Shown one piece after another: positions 18,669 through 28,456 of a stretch of DNA of 64,000 nucleotides (position 1 is its first letter; each line of letters begins with the position of its first letter). The notes below the pieces were generated by a model that was not told the origin of the DNA, ran no database searches, and was given only the letters and a program-made list of their open reading frames with translations. Made by a program: the position numbers and the translations under genes. The stretch lies in the NCBI GenBank assembly GCA_947630155.1, contig CANRGM010000100.1, positions 1 to 64,000 on the forward strand, given 5' to 3'. The stretch comes from an uncultured Clostridia bacterium. Lineage in GTDB: Bacteria > Bacillota > Clostridia > TANB77 > CAG-508.

Positions 18669-19274
18669 ATGTTAGAGAGAAATAGTTTAGTTCCATATGT
18701 AATAGAACAAACATCAAAAGGGGAAAGATCATATGATATCTTTTCAAGGTTATTAAAAGATAGAATTATATTTTTAGGAGAAGATGTTAATGCAACTTCA
18801 GCTAGCCTAGTAATAGCTCAGTTATTATTTTTAGAGTCAGAAGATCCAGACAAAGAAATATCTTTATATATAAATAGCCCTGGAGGATCTATAACTGATG
18901 GTATGGGTATTGTTGATACAATGAATTATATAAAATGTCCTGTCTCAACAATTTGTATAGGAATGGCTGCAAGTATGGGAGCTGTGCTTTTAGCTTCTGG
19001 AGAAAAGGGAAAACGTTTTGCTACACCAAATGCAGAAATTTTAATACATCAACCATTAATAGGTGGCGGAGGACTTTCTGGTCAAACTACCGAAATAAAA
19101 ATTCATGCAGATCATATGGTGAAAACTCGTGAGAAACTAAATAAATTATTAAGTGATAGAACAGGTCAGCCACTAGATGTAATTAATAGAGACACAGAAA
19201 GAGATAATTATATGACTGCTCAAGAAGCTCTAGAATACGGATTGATAGACGGAATAATGGAAAAAAGACCATAA
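18669..19274 (+). CDS. clpP: ATP-dependent Clp protease proteolytic subunit ClpP
   Basis: The serine protease core that pairs with ClpX or ClpC. The 201-residue protein has the catalytic triad in its usual contexts: Ser about 102 in GMAASMGA, His about 127 in LIHQPL and Asp about 175 in VINRDTERD. RBS AGGAGG precedes the ATG. clpX follows after a 190-base spacer. Confidence 0.97.
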   Translation: MLERNSLVPYVIEQTSKGERSYDIFSRLLKDRIIFLGEDVNATSASLVIAQLLFLESEDPDKEISLYINSPGGSITDGMGIVDTMNYIKCPVSTICIGMAASMGAVLLASGEKGKRFATPNAEILIHQPLIGGGGLSGQTTEIKIHADHMVKTREKLNKLLSDRTGQPLDVINRDTERDNYMTAQEALEYGLIDGIMEKRP

Positions 19275-19421
19275 TTTATAAATGTAATAGGTTATAAAAG
19301 ATAAATAAGAAAACTTATAAAACAATTCAATATGCTGTTAAATAAGCTTAATATAAATCAGAATAAAACATGAAAATATAGTAAAAAATACTAAAGAAAT
19401 TAAAAATAAAATAAATGAAGA

Positions 19422-19439
19422 AAGGAGTGTATGGTATAA
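19422..19439 (+). promoter_or_regulatory. Strong Shine-Dalgarno and two-codon mini-ORF upstream of clpX
   Basis: AAGGAG (19422-19427) is followed at good spacing by ATG GTA TAA (19431-19439), a Met-Val-stop mini-ORF. The clpX ATG at 19465 lies 26 bases further on and has no binding site of its own, and no in-frame start exists closer to the AAGGAG. Confidence 0.4.
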
Positions 19440-19464
19440 AATCTTTATATCATACAAGATTGAA

Positions 19465-20796
19465 ATGCCAAATAAAGAACAGAATAGAACAATTAGATGC
19501 TCTTTTTGTGGCAAAACACAAGAAGCAGTAGAAAGAATTATTGCAGGACCTGGTGTATACATTTGCAATGAGTGTATAGGTGTTTGTAATAATATTATAG
19601 AAGATGATTTATATGAAGATCCAGATATGACATATACATTAAATGAAACAGAAAAATTGCCAACACCAGCTCAAATAAAGAATGTTTTAGATGAATATGT
19701 AATTGGTCAAGAGGATGCTAAAAAAACACTTTCAGTTGCTGTATATAATCATTACAAAAGAATAAATAATAATGAATATATTATTGAAAAAAATAATAAC
19801 AGTAATACTATTGAGATTCAAAAAAGTAATATATTATTATTGGGACCAACTGGATGTGGAAAAACTTTATTAGCTCAAACTCTTGCAAAAGTATTAAATG
19901 TGCCATTTGCAATTGCTGATGCAACAACTTTAACAGAGGCTGGATATGTTGGTGAAGATGTAGAAAATATTTTATTAAAATTAATTCAAGCAGCAGACTA
20001 TGATATTTCAAAAGCAGAAAGAGGTATTATCTATATTGATGAAATAGACAAAATAACAAGAAAGTCAGAAAATCCATCAATAACAAGAGATGTTAGTGGA
20101 GAAGGAGTACAACAAGCACTATTAAAGATTGTCGAGGGGACAGTAGCTTCAGTTCCTCCTCAGGGAGGAAGAAAACATCCACACCAAGACTTTTTACAAA
20201 TAAACACAGAAAATATATTATTTATCTGTGGAGGTGCATTTGAAGGTCTAGAGAAATTAATAAATGATAGAATAGGAAAGAAAACTATTGGTTTTGGTGC
20301 CAAAATAGAAAGTCAAAAAGAAGTAGATAAGAGTAAGGTATTTAGTGAACTATTACCACAAGATTTATTAAAATTTGGACTAATCCCAGAATTTGTTGGA
20401 AGATTACCAATAGTAGCAACTTTGCAAGATTTAGATAGAAATGCACTAATAAAAATTGTTACTGAACCAAGAAATGCATTAGTAAAACAATATAAAAAAT
20501 TATTTGAATTAGATGATGTTGAATTAGAATTTGAAGATGGAGCTTTAGAAGCAATAGTTGATAAAGCTATAGAAAGAAAAACTGGAGCAAGAGGGTTGCG
20601 TGCAATATTAGAAGATATTATGAGAGATATAATGTTTGAAATACCATCAAACCCTAATATAGAAAAATGTATAATAACAAAAGAAACAGTTTTAAATGGC
20701 GAAAATCCTCAAATCATTATAAATAGTAATAAAAGCAGAAATAATGAAACTAAAAGAATGCGTGCTCAAACAAGCAAAGGGGTAGAAACAGCATAA
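19465..20796 (+). CDS. clpX: ATP-dependent Clp protease ATP-binding subunit ClpX
   Basis: The AAA+ unfoldase feeding ClpP. A C4 zinc finger (Cys 12, 15, 34, 37) starts the 443-residue protein, followed by Walker A GPTGCGKT, Walker B IIYIDEID, the pore loop GYVGEDVE and the C-terminal sensor 2 region GARGLRAI. The ATG at 19465 gives the usual N-terminus but lacks an adjacent ribosome binding site; a strong one 38 bases upstream serves a mini-ORF instead, suggesting re-initiation. Confidence 0.96.
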   Translation: MPNKEQNRTIRCSFCGKTQEAVERIIAGPGVYICNECIGVCNNIIEDDLYEDPDMTYTLNETEKLPTPAQIKNVLDEYVIGQEDAKKTLSVAVYNHYKRINNNEYIIEKNNNSNTIEIQKSNILLLGPTGCGKTLLAQTLAKVLNVPFAIADATTLTEAGYVGEDVENILLKLIQAADYDISKAERGIIYIDEIDKITRKSENPSITRDVSGEGVQQALLKIVEGTVASVPPQGGRKHPHQDFLQINTENILFICGGAFEGLEKLINDRIGKKTIGFGAKIESQKEVDKSKVFSELLPQDLLKFGLIPEFVGRLPIVATLQDLDRNALIKIVTEPRNALVKQYKKLFELDDVELEFEDGALEAIVDKAIERKTGARGLRAILEDIMRDIMFEIPSNPNIEKCIITKETVLNGENPQIIINSNKSRNNETKRMRAQTSKGVETA

Positions 20797-20937
20797 TTAT
20801 TGAATTTGACGGACAACTACAAAAGTATAAAGACAGAAATAGAATTTACTACAAAATGTTTATAAATTTATTTGCAATTTAAAAAAATATATGCTACAAT
20901 AATCGAAGTAAAAATATATGAATGGAGAGTGTAAAAA

Positions 20938-21186
20938 ATGTCAACTTTAAAATATATAGGTATAGCAATTTATATAATAATTTGTATAGCTTTAATAATT
21001 ATAGCTACAATACAAACCAAGGATTCAAATGGTCCTTCTGAAGCTATCATGGGGTCTTCTACAAATAATTTCTATGAAAAGAATAAAGGAAGAACTAAAG
21101 AAGGTAAAATAAAAAGAATTACAATTATATTAGGAATTGCATTTATAGTAGCCTCAATTGCACTAGGTGTGGTATTTGTAATATAA
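20938..21186 (+). CDS. secG: Preprotein translocase subunit SecG
   Basis: An 82-residue protein with two membrane helices separated by a cytoplasmic loop GPSEAIMGSSTNNFYEKNKGRTKEGKIKR, which is the hallmark of SecG (a Gly/Ser stretch followed by basic residues). It stimulates protein export through SecYE. GGAGAG precedes the ATG. As in most Firmicutes it is directly upstream of rnr, separated here by a terminator. Confidence 0.9.
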   Translation: MSTLKYIGIAIYIIICIALIIIATIQTKDSNGPSEAIMGSSTNNFYEKNKGRTKEGKIKRITIILGIAFIVASIALGVVFVI

Positions 21187-21212
21187 TTGATAAATTATTG
21201 TATATATTTTAA

Positions 21213-21254
21213 AAACTTGGTGGTATGATATTTTTAATAATCACCAAGTTTTTT
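21213..21254 (+). terminator. Attenuator or terminator between secG and rnr
   Basis: Stem AACTTGGTG / CACCAAGTT with a 19-base loop and a TTTTT tail lies 27 bases after the secG stop and 24 bases before rnr, so it could attenuate read-through into rnr. Confidence 0.75.
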
Positions 21255-21277
21255 ACATATCAAGAGAGGAGGTTTTA

Positions 21278-23515
21278 ATGGAGGAAAATAAACAAATTAT
21301 TTTAAAATTTATGTCAGATGAAAAATATGTTCCTATGAAAGCAAAAGATTTAGCATTTATTCTTGGAGTCCCTAAAGAAAAGCACACAGAATTTCATCAA
21401 ATTTTAAAAGAGTTAGAAGATGAATACAAAATAGAAGTAACTAAAAAAGGAAAATACATGATTGTTGATGATAATGTGTATAGAACAGGTGTTATAAGAT
21501 TAAATCAAAAAGGATTTGGTTTTGTTAAGTTAAATAAATTGATAGATTCAGAAACTTCGGAAGAAGAAATTTTTATTTCAAATAGCAATACTTTCAATGC
21601 ATTAAATGGAGATGAGGTAGTAGTAAAAATAATTGCATCAAATGATAAAGAATCACAACATAAGGAAGGAAAGGTTATTAAAATACTAAGACATGAAAAG
21701 AATACAATAGTGGGAACCTTTCAAAGTAATAGGAATTTTGGCTTTGTTGTTCCTGATGATAAGAAATTTGGAACAGATATTTTCATTTCAAAAAAAGATT
21801 TTGGAAAAGCCAAGAATAATCAAAAAGTTATAGTAAAAATTACTAAATATGCCCAAAAAGGAAGAAAAGCTGAGGGTAAAGTAATAGAGATTCTAGGATA
21901 TAAAGATGAAGCTGGAATAGACATGATTTCTTTAGTTAAAGAATATGATTTACCATATGAATTTCCTGAGCCAGTATTAAAAGAAGCAAAATCGTTGGAA
22001 ATTAGTATTACACAAAAGGAATTAAAAAATAGAATAGATTTAAGAGAAAAAGAATTATTTACTATAGATGGTGAGGATGCAAAGGATTTAGATGATGCTG
22101 TTTGTGTGGAAAAAAATGAAGAAGGAAATTACATTTTAGGGGTTCATATAGCAGATGTTAGCCATTATGTTAAAGAAAATTCTATGTTAGATAAAGAAGC
22201 TATATTGAGAGGAACAAGTGTATATATGATGGATAGGGTTATTCCAATGCTTCCAAAAGAATTATCAAATGGTATATGTAGCTTAAATGAAGGAGAAGAT
22301 AGGTTTGCACTATCTGTTATTATGGAAATTAATAATAAAGGACAAGTTATTTCTTCAGATATTTGTAAAAGCATAATTAAAGTTACTAAAAGAATGTCTT
22401 ATACAAATGTATATAAAATATTGCAGTATATTAATTCAACAGAAAAACTTAAAAATGAATGCGAAAAGAATATAAAAGAAATTTTTAATGATGATGAAAT
22501 GCAATTTACTAAACAAGATTTAGATAAAATAAATGAATATAAGAAATATTTTAATCATTTTAAACTAATGGCTGAATTAGCTTTAATTTTAAAAGGTAAG
22601 AGAGAAAAAGACGGAAGTTTAGATTTAGATGTACCAGAAAGTAAAATTATATTAGATGAAAATGGAATTGCAATTGATGTAAAGAAATATGAAATCACAT
22701 TTGCAAATGAAATTATAGAACAGTTTATGCTAATAGCAAATGAAACAGTAGCGGAAAAGTTTTATTGGCTTGAAGCTCCTTTTATATATAGAGTTCATCC
22801 TGAACCAGATATGGATAAAATAAAAGAATTAAATTCTTTTATTTGGAATTTAGGTTATAGAATAAAAGCTAACAAAGATAATATTCATCCCAAAGCCTTT
22901 GCAGAGGTTTTAGAACAAGTTAAGGGTAAACCTGAAGAAAGAATAGTATCAAATTTAATTTTAAGAACTTTAAAAATTGCTCAATATGAAAGTGAGAATC
23001 GTGGACATTTTGGAATAGCAAGTAAATATTATTGTCATTTTACATCACCAATTAGAAGGTATCCAGATTTGTTTATTCACAGAATCATATCAAAATATAT
23101 AGAAAAAAATTATAATTTATCTCAGGATGAGTTAGAAAAGTATTCAGAAGAAGCAACAAAATATGCTAAAACATCATCAGAAAGAGAAAAGATTGCACAA
23201 AAAGTAGAAAGAGATAGTGTAGATATAAAAAAGGCTGAATATATGCAGTCTAAACTGGGAGAAGAATATGATGGGATAATATCAAATATAACTTCTTTTG
23301 GTATTTTTGTGGAATTAGAAAATACAGTAGAAGGGCTAATAAGGTTTGAAAATTTAGGTAATGAATATTATATTTATGATGAAGAACGCAAAATGTTGAT
23401 TGGGGAAAACACTAAAACTATGTTTAAAATAGGAGACATTATTCGCATAAGAGTAATTGAGGCAAATAAAGAAATGAGAAGAATTTCATTTGAAAGAGTA
23501 TATGAGGACATTTAA
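21278..23515 (+). CDS. rnr: Ribonuclease R
   Basis: A processive 3'-5' exoribonuclease of 745 residues that degrades structured RNA. Domains in order are an N-terminal winged helix, two cold-shock domains (KGFGFVKL and NFGFVVPDD), the RNB catalytic domain with DGEDAKDLDDAV and HIADVSHYV, ending in SPIRRYPDL, and a C-terminal S1 domain (YDGIISNITSFGIFVEL). A GGAGG site precedes the ATG. The strong hairpin at 23500 overlaps its stop codon. Confidence 0.96.
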   Translation: MEENKQIILKFMSDEKYVPMKAKDLAFILGVPKEKHTEFHQILKELEDEYKIEVTKKGKYMIVDDNVYRTGVIRLNQKGFGFVKLNKLIDSETSEEEIFISNSNTFNALNGDEVVVKIIASNDKESQHKEGKVIKILRHEKNTIVGTFQSNRNFGFVVPDDKKFGTDIFISKKDFGKAKNNQKVIVKITKYAQKGRKAEGKVIEILGYKDEAGIDMISLVKEYDLPYEFPEPVLKEAKSLEISITQKELKNRIDLREKELFTIDGEDAKDLDDAVCVEKNEEGNYILGVHIADVSHYVKENSMLDKEAILRGTSVYMMDRVIPMLPKELSNGICSLNEGEDRFALSVIMEINNKGQVISSDICKSIIKVTKRMSYTNVYKILQYINSTEKLKNECEKNIKEIFNDDEMQFTKQDLDKINEYKKYFNHFKLMAELALILKGKREKDGSLDLDVPESKIILDENGIAIDVKKYEITFANEIIEQFMLIANETVAEKFYWLEAPFIYRVHPEPDMDKIKELNSFIWNLGYRIKANKDNIHPKAFAEVLEQVKGKPEERIVSNLILRTLKIAQYESENRGHFGIASKYYCHFTSPIRRYPDLFIHRIISKYIEKNYNLSQDELEKYSEEATKYAKTSSEREKIAQKVERDSVDIKKAEYMQSKLGEEYDGIISNITSFGIFVELENTVEGLIRFENLGNEYYIYDEERKMLIGENTKTMFKIGDIIRIRVIEANKEMRRISFERVYEDI

Positions 23516-23529
23516 AAATGTCCTCATAT
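23500..23529. terminator. Hairpin overlapping the rnr stop codon
   Basis: Perfect 14-bp stem ATATGAGGACATTT / AAATGTCCTCATAT with a two-base loop. The TAA of rnr lies in the loop region. Symmetric, so it may also end the convergent ger operon. Confidence 0.75.
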
Positions 23530-23545
23530 ATTTCATATATAAAAA

Positions 23546-23710
23546 TTATAATCCAAATAATACTACATTAACAAAAATTGTACATATAATATTAAATATT
23601 GCAACAGTTAAACTACCACCAACATTATTATTAACTTTATATTCATAAATTGCATATGAAATATTTTTTATTAAAATCCAAATACTTAAAATACAAACTA
23701 TTAATTTCAT
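23546..23710 (-). CDS. Small two-helix membrane protein, candidate Ger D subunit
   Basis: A 54-residue reading frame with a strong AGGAGG binding site before its ATG at 23710. It encodes two hydrophobic segments, ISIW-type (residues 2-18) and AIFNIICTIFVNVVLF (37-52), joined by a polar turn with VNNNVGG. It is the last gene of the germinant receptor operon, 36 bases after gerC. Small two-helix D proteins encoded beside gerABC operons are known modulators of Bacillus germinant receptors; assignment here is by size, topology and position, since D proteins share little sequence. Confidence 0.6.
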   Translation of the reverse strand: MKLIVCILSIWILIKNISYAIYEYKVNNNVGGSLTVAIFNIICTIFVNVVLFGL

Positions 23711-23746
23711 TTAAATCCTCCTAAAATATTATTTATATGTTACCAT

Positions 23747-25067
23747 TTATGGTGCTTTATTAAATTCATAGCCAGAATTAACATACACATTAACTTTTAC
23801 ATCGAAAAATGCATTTTTGTAATTTTCAAGCCAATTCGAATCAATCCATTCTTCCCATGTTAAATATTTGGATAAAGCATATTTACCAAAACCAGAAATG
23901 TCTGAGTTTAACTCTTTGGAAGTCTTATATAAATAATTTTCTAATTGAATTTTTATATATTCTTCAGTATACCTATTTATAGTATTTATATCATCTGAAG
24001 AACTGTAATTGGTATCTTCATCCAAAGAAAGCCCAAACCCTTCTAAAAATACTTCTATTGAAATATAAGGTGATCCATTTATAAATTCCAAATCGATTTT
24101 AGAATTTTTCTTCTTATTTATTCGTAAATCAATACTTGAATTTGAGGTAAATGGGTCTGGTATTGAAATTGTACATGTTTTTAATTTATTAGTAACTAGT
24201 AGATAACAAATTGTTTCCATTCCAGTTAATTCGCCAACTAATTTATCATCATAAAAAACTGCAGTACCAAAAGTTTCTACACCGATTTGAATCTTCAATA
24301 GGGGTTTCATTTGCTTTAGCTTGACTATCAGCTTCACTATCTACTGATTGATCAGTTCCAGATCCACTACTACTGCTACTATTTCCATTATTAGAACTAT
24401 TGCCAGAACCGCCAGATTCACCACCAGAAGAACTTCCACCATTGTTTTGGCTACTTCCATTGCCATTATTGACTCCTCCCAAAATAGCATGTCCTTGCAT
24501 ATAAGTACTTTTAACAGCACTTAGAAAGTCTGTTAATTTAGTAGAAGTAGTATATCCTGTATATTCACTTGAATTTAAAGCAACTTCATAATATCTTGCA
24601 GTTAATGTTTCAATAGATGGAGAAGCATTATTAATAAATTCTTTAGCAGTGCATCTTGAGACTATTATGTTACAATCGGGTCTTATTTCTATATTATTTG
24701 CTAGTGTATCCAAATATTCAGAGATACCTTGTTCTGCTAATTCCTCAGAAATAACAATAACTTTACAATGAGCTAAATATACCTCTTTACTAATATAACT
24801 ATTAATCAAACCAATACCAGAACTTATACTACTACAATCAACAGAAATAGAATCTGTTTTACTTGCTTGACTACTTCCAGAATCAGAGCTAGAACTTGGA
24901 ATAGAAAATTGTAAAGTTAGGGTTAGTGATTTATTGTCAGAAATATCTAGTCCTAAAGCAGTTGCATAAGCTAATTCTTCAATTCCTCTTGAGTCATAGC
25001 AACCAGAAAGTAGAGTAAGGTTTGTAAATAATATACATAAAATTAAAAAATACTTAGTTTTCTTCAT
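23747..25067 (-). CDS. gerC: Germinant receptor lipoprotein GerC, with +1 recoding at CGG
   Basis: The lipoprotein subunit of a spore nutrient receptor. A lipobox LLSGC near residue 22 is followed by YDSRGIEELAYATALGLDI, typical of GerC. A 50-residue Gly/Ser/Asn linker precedes the break. Frame one runs 25067-24285 to an in-frame CGG (24284-24282) and would stop at 24249. Skipping the C at 24284 gives N-G-V-E-T-F-G-T-A-V-F, the conserved GerC continuation, and an open frame to 23747. Joined length is 439 residues, slightly longer than usual. A simple mutation or sequencing error is possible for this gene alone, but nine other CGG codons behave the same way. Confidence 0.8.
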
Positions 25068-25088
25068 ATTATATATTGTATGAATTTA

Positions 25089-26193
25089 TCATACCCTTCC
25101 TTTCTTTTTATTAATAATTCCTAGCTTTATATTAGCACTAATTAGTATAAGTATACTAATTCCAAATATTAAGATTAAAGAGCTATACTTAAAGATTTTA
25201 CCTATTATATTGTTTAGAGTGGCAAAATTGCTTGGTAAAATAAGAAGACCTAATATAAGCAAATTAATAGTATAATTAATAGAACTTGAATCACTTATTT
25301 TAGTTATTTTTTTGAATACATATATACAAAAATATATTGCAATACTTATATAGGAAATTGTAGAAATTATCCAAATCAAAATAAATACCGCATCAATTCT
25401 TTGGATGAATCTACCATATTCTAAATTTCTAGTTAATAAATATAAAGAGAATGATTCTCCACTTTTAAATGTAAAAGAAAGTGATAATAAAATACATGTT
25501 ACACTTAAAAATAGGTATATTCCAGAAATTATTATTGAAATAATAGAAATCTTCTTAAATTCAGTGGTTTTATTAATAAAAGGATTAAGAAATAACAAAT
25601 AGCATATTCCAGAATAACTAAATAAATTGCTTAATCCCATAAGAAATGTTTCGTTTGCTCCATAACCTAAAATAGGAAAAATTCTTTGTGGAGTAAAATC
25701 CTTTATTGAGGATAAAAGGATTACTATTATACTTAGAAAAACAATTGGAATTATTATAAGGTTTGCTTTTGCTAGAACTTTTATTGAAAATTTATTTGTA
25801 ATGGTACTACTAACAAGGAAAAATAACACAATATATATCAAAGGTGATGTTCTAAAATATATTAATTGCAGTGTTTCTGAAAAGTTTTTAATAACAAACA
25901 TTGGAACTAGTATTAATAAAAATATATAAAAAATGCCCATAATAATTTTCAAAGTATTTCCACCTAAAAATTCGCATACATCTAAAATATCTTTGCCTTG
26001 AAATTTTTTAAATAAATACGAGATAAACCATGCTATTAAAACAGCTATAACAGACACATATAAAACATTTAGCCATGCAGAAGAACCGAGTACTAGATAT
26101 AATTTCTTTTGGAGTGTTTAAAATTATTTTATTAGTCATAACTATTGAAATTAGTGCAATAGCCTCTATAAAACCAATTTTTTCTGAGTTCAT
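25089..26193 (-). CDS. gerB: Germinant receptor permease-like subunit GerB, with +1 recoding at CGG
   Basis: A ten-helix APC-superfamily protein that forms the membrane core of the receptor and recognises germinants. The ATG at 26193 follows AAGGAG. The first 35 codons encode a GerB N-terminus ending PKEIISST; the next codon is CGG (26088-26086). Omitting its C gives GSSAWLNVLYVSVIAVLIAWF and continues to 25089, a total of 367 residues, the normal GerB length. Without recoding the product ends at 26008 after 61 residues. gerA lies 60 bases upstream and gerC 21 bases downstream. Confidence 0.85.
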
Positions 26194-26253
26194 TAATATA
26201 ATTCTCCTTCCTTTTATACAATTGTTTCCAAAATTAGTAAAATTAATACTTTT

Positions 26254-27972
26254 TTATTTAACTTTATTATTCTTCCACAACATGCTAATCTTCCCTTGAG
26301 AATATTTTTTCTTGGGGCTAACAACATTAGAACGATTTTCTCGTTTCCATATTGGAGGCAAGAAATAAGAGGTTGCGGCCCTTTTATTGTTATGCAACAT
26401 ATATGGTGTAAGATATGGTGCACCAAAAGATTTTAAGTTGCTTAAAAATATAATTTGAATAAACAAACCAACTGCAATTCCTAGGAATCCGGCCATATAA
26501 CCTAGGAAAATATAAATAAATCTACATATTCTTATTGTAAAATTAAAAGTAAAATCAGGTATACTAAATGAACAAATTGCAGTAATAGCAACTATTATAA
26601 TTAAAACAGGACTAACAAGATTGGCATTAACAGCTGCTTCTCCAAGAATTAAACCGCCTACAATACCAATAGTTGGACCTATTGGAGAAGGAACTCGTAA
26701 TCCTGCCTCACGGATAAGTTCGAATGAAACTTCCATTAGTAGAATTTCTATAATTGTTGGAAAGGGGACAGTCTCACGGGCTGCTTCTATAGTAAATAAT
26801 AATTCAGTTGGCAATAATTCATGATGGTAGGCTGTTACTGCAACATAAATTCCAGGTAAAAATAGTGCAAAAAATATTGCTACTAATCTGATTAATCTTA
26901 ACATATCTGAAAATTGGAATTTGAAATTTGTGTCTTCAGGAGATGATAAAAAATCAGACAGAACTCCTGGAGCAAGAAGAACATAAGGAGTACCATTTAC
27001 TATTATTGCAACTCTTCCTTCTAATATGTGAGTAACAGTCTTATCAGGTCTTTCAGTTGCAAGAAGTTGAGGGAATAAACTGCTAGCATTATCTTGAATT
27101 AATTGTTCAAGTTGTCCAGATGATGTTAGATGATCTATGTCAAGATTATTAATTCTATATTTTACTTCTGCAACTAAATCATTATTTGTAATATCTTTTA
27201 AATAGCATATAGCAACTTTAGTTTTTGTGATTTCCCCAACAGAACAATTTTCAATTACTAAGTTCTCATTATTAATTATTCTTCGTATCATTGAAGTGTT
27301 AGTTCTTATGTTTTCTACAAATGCCTCTTGAGGACCTCTTATTACAATTTCATTTTGAGGATTACTTACACTTCTTTGCTTAAAACCTTTTACATCAATA
27401 TCAAATCCAACATTTATAGTATCCACAAGCAAAAAGCAGTTTCCCATATTTATTCCTGAAAAAGCTTCTTCAAATTTTTCTATATGTTTAACATCGTTTT
27501 GTGGAATAAGATGGTCCATAATATAGTTTTGTAAATTAAATTTTTTTATCTTTCTAATTACAACATCATTATTATTGAATTCTGAGACTATTTCTTTTTC
27601 ATCCCCTGTGTAAGTATTGGCTCTATTTCGTAGCATAAGAGGGTTTAATACAGAGGCATTAATAATCTTAGATTCCACCATTCCATCTATATAAATTATT
27701 GCAGCATTGTATTCTTTGTTTCTTGCTGTTATTACAAATTCACGAATAATTATGTCACTATTTATTAGGCTATTGTATTTTGTTTTTATGAAGTTAAGGT
27801 TTTCTTGTATATTAGTGTAAAAGTTGGTTGGCTCTAAGTCTTTTGCAGGGGAAACAGGAGTATTTTCTATGTCTTTTACATTTTCAGTGGTCAAGAAGAA
27901 ATTGTATTCATTTTGAGGGCTATATTTGAAAAATTGATTGTAGATTTTTTTGAAAATGTTATTTTGATTCAT
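26254..27972 (-). CDS. gerA: Germinant receptor subunit GerA
   Basis: GerA subunits form the signal-transducing oligomer of spore nutrient receptors in the inner membrane. This 572-residue protein has the soluble N-terminal half with VDTINVGFDIDVKGFKQR and RGPQEAFVENIRTN, and a membrane half with LLPTELLFTIEAARETVPFPT, GLRVPSPIGPTIGIVGGLILGEAAV and a basic tail. Those motifs are diagnostic. It has no in-frame CGG and reads intact. It is the first gene of a gerA-gerB-gerC-D operon on the minus strand. Expression in the forespore is expected, but I could not identify a convincing sigma-G promoter. Confidence 0.93.
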   Translation of the reverse strand: MNQNNIFKKIYNQFFKYSPQNEYNFFLTTENVKDIENTPVSPAKDLEPTNFYTNIQENLNFIKTKYNSLINSDIIIREFVITARNKEYNAAIIYIDGMVESKIINASVLNPLMLRNRANTYTGDEKEIVSEFNNNDVVIRKIKKFNLQNYIMDHLIPQNDVKHIEKFEEAFSGINMGNCFLLVDTINVGFDIDVKGFKQRSVSNPQNEIVIRGPQEAFVENIRTNTSMIRRIINNENLVIENCSVGEITKTKVAICYLKDITNNDLVAEVKYRINNLDIDHLTSSGQLEQLIQDNASSLFPQLLATERPDKTVTHILEGRVAIIVNGTPYVLLAPGVLSDFLSSPEDTNFKFQFSDMLRLIRLVAIFFALFLPGIYVAVTAYHHELLPTELLFTIEAARETVPFPTIIEILLMEVSFELIREAGLRVPSPIGPTIGIVGGLILGEAAVNANLVSPVLIIIVAITAICSFSIPDFTFNFTIRICRFIYIFLGYMAGFLGIAVGLFIQIIFLSNLKSFGAPYLTPYMLHNNKRAATSYFLPPIWKRENRSNVVSPKKKYSQGKISMLWKNNKVK

Positions 27973-28133
27973 AGTTGAGTTGTATCCTTTCTATTTTTGA
28001 TAATTATTTGTAGTATTTGCAAAAATTTTGAAAATATGTATTTTTTTTGGATTTGTATAGTATTGCATATTCTGATAACATGGATAAAATATATTATATT
28101 TTCATTGAGCATAGGATTTTAGTAGAAAGTTTT

Positions 28134-28161
28134 AGGGCACCTATATTAGTATAGGTGCCCT
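28134..28161. terminator. Terminator downstream of spoIVA
   Basis: Perfect 11-bp stem AGGGCACCTAT / ATAGGTGCCCT with a short loop between the spoIVA fragment and the ger operon. Confidence 0.8.
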
Positions 28162-28171
28162 TTTAAAAATA

Positions 28172-28456
28172 TTACAATATAATACAAATCAATCCACTAC
28201 TTCCTTCATTAACAATACGCTCCAAAGTCTCCTGCAATTTCGCCTGAGAGTCTTCTGGCATTCTACATAACTTATTTTGTAATCCTTCATTAACTAGTTC
28301 ATGTAAACTTTTACCAAAAATATTTGATTCCCAAATCTTCTTAGGATCACTTTCAAATTCAGAAAGTAGATAATTAACAAGTTCTTCAGATTGTTTTTCA
28401 CTACCTACTATAGGAGAAACTTCAGTTTCAATATCAGCACGAATCATGTGTATGGG
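28172..28456 (-). pseudogene. spoIVA: 3' fragment of spoIVA, separated from its 5' part by the mobile element
   Basis: SpoIVA is the ATPase that polymerises as the basement layer of the spore coat. Only its C-terminal end remains: IHMIRADIETEVSPIVG, then KIWESNIFGKSLHELVNEGL and the highly conserved C-terminal GLICIIL. Homology holds back to the codons for I-H-M (28453-28445) and then stops; upstream on the minus strand an in-frame stop occurs 15 codons earlier. The remaining ~400 residues must lie beyond the window if the element inserted cleanly. An internal ATG at 28447 has no ribosome binding site. Confidence 0.85.

Noticed and set aside
24293..24313. Indel in the CCCC run of gerC as the cause of the frameshift
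   Set aside because: Shifting at the C run leaves non-matching residues before the conserved segment; shifting at the CGG 12 bases downstream gives a complete GerC match.
23747..27972. ger operon as a decaying pseudogene cluster
   Set aside because: Both breaks are at an in-frame CGG with perfect +1 rescue and no other damage; the same is true of functional-looking conjugation genes, so a common decoding cause is more likely than decay.
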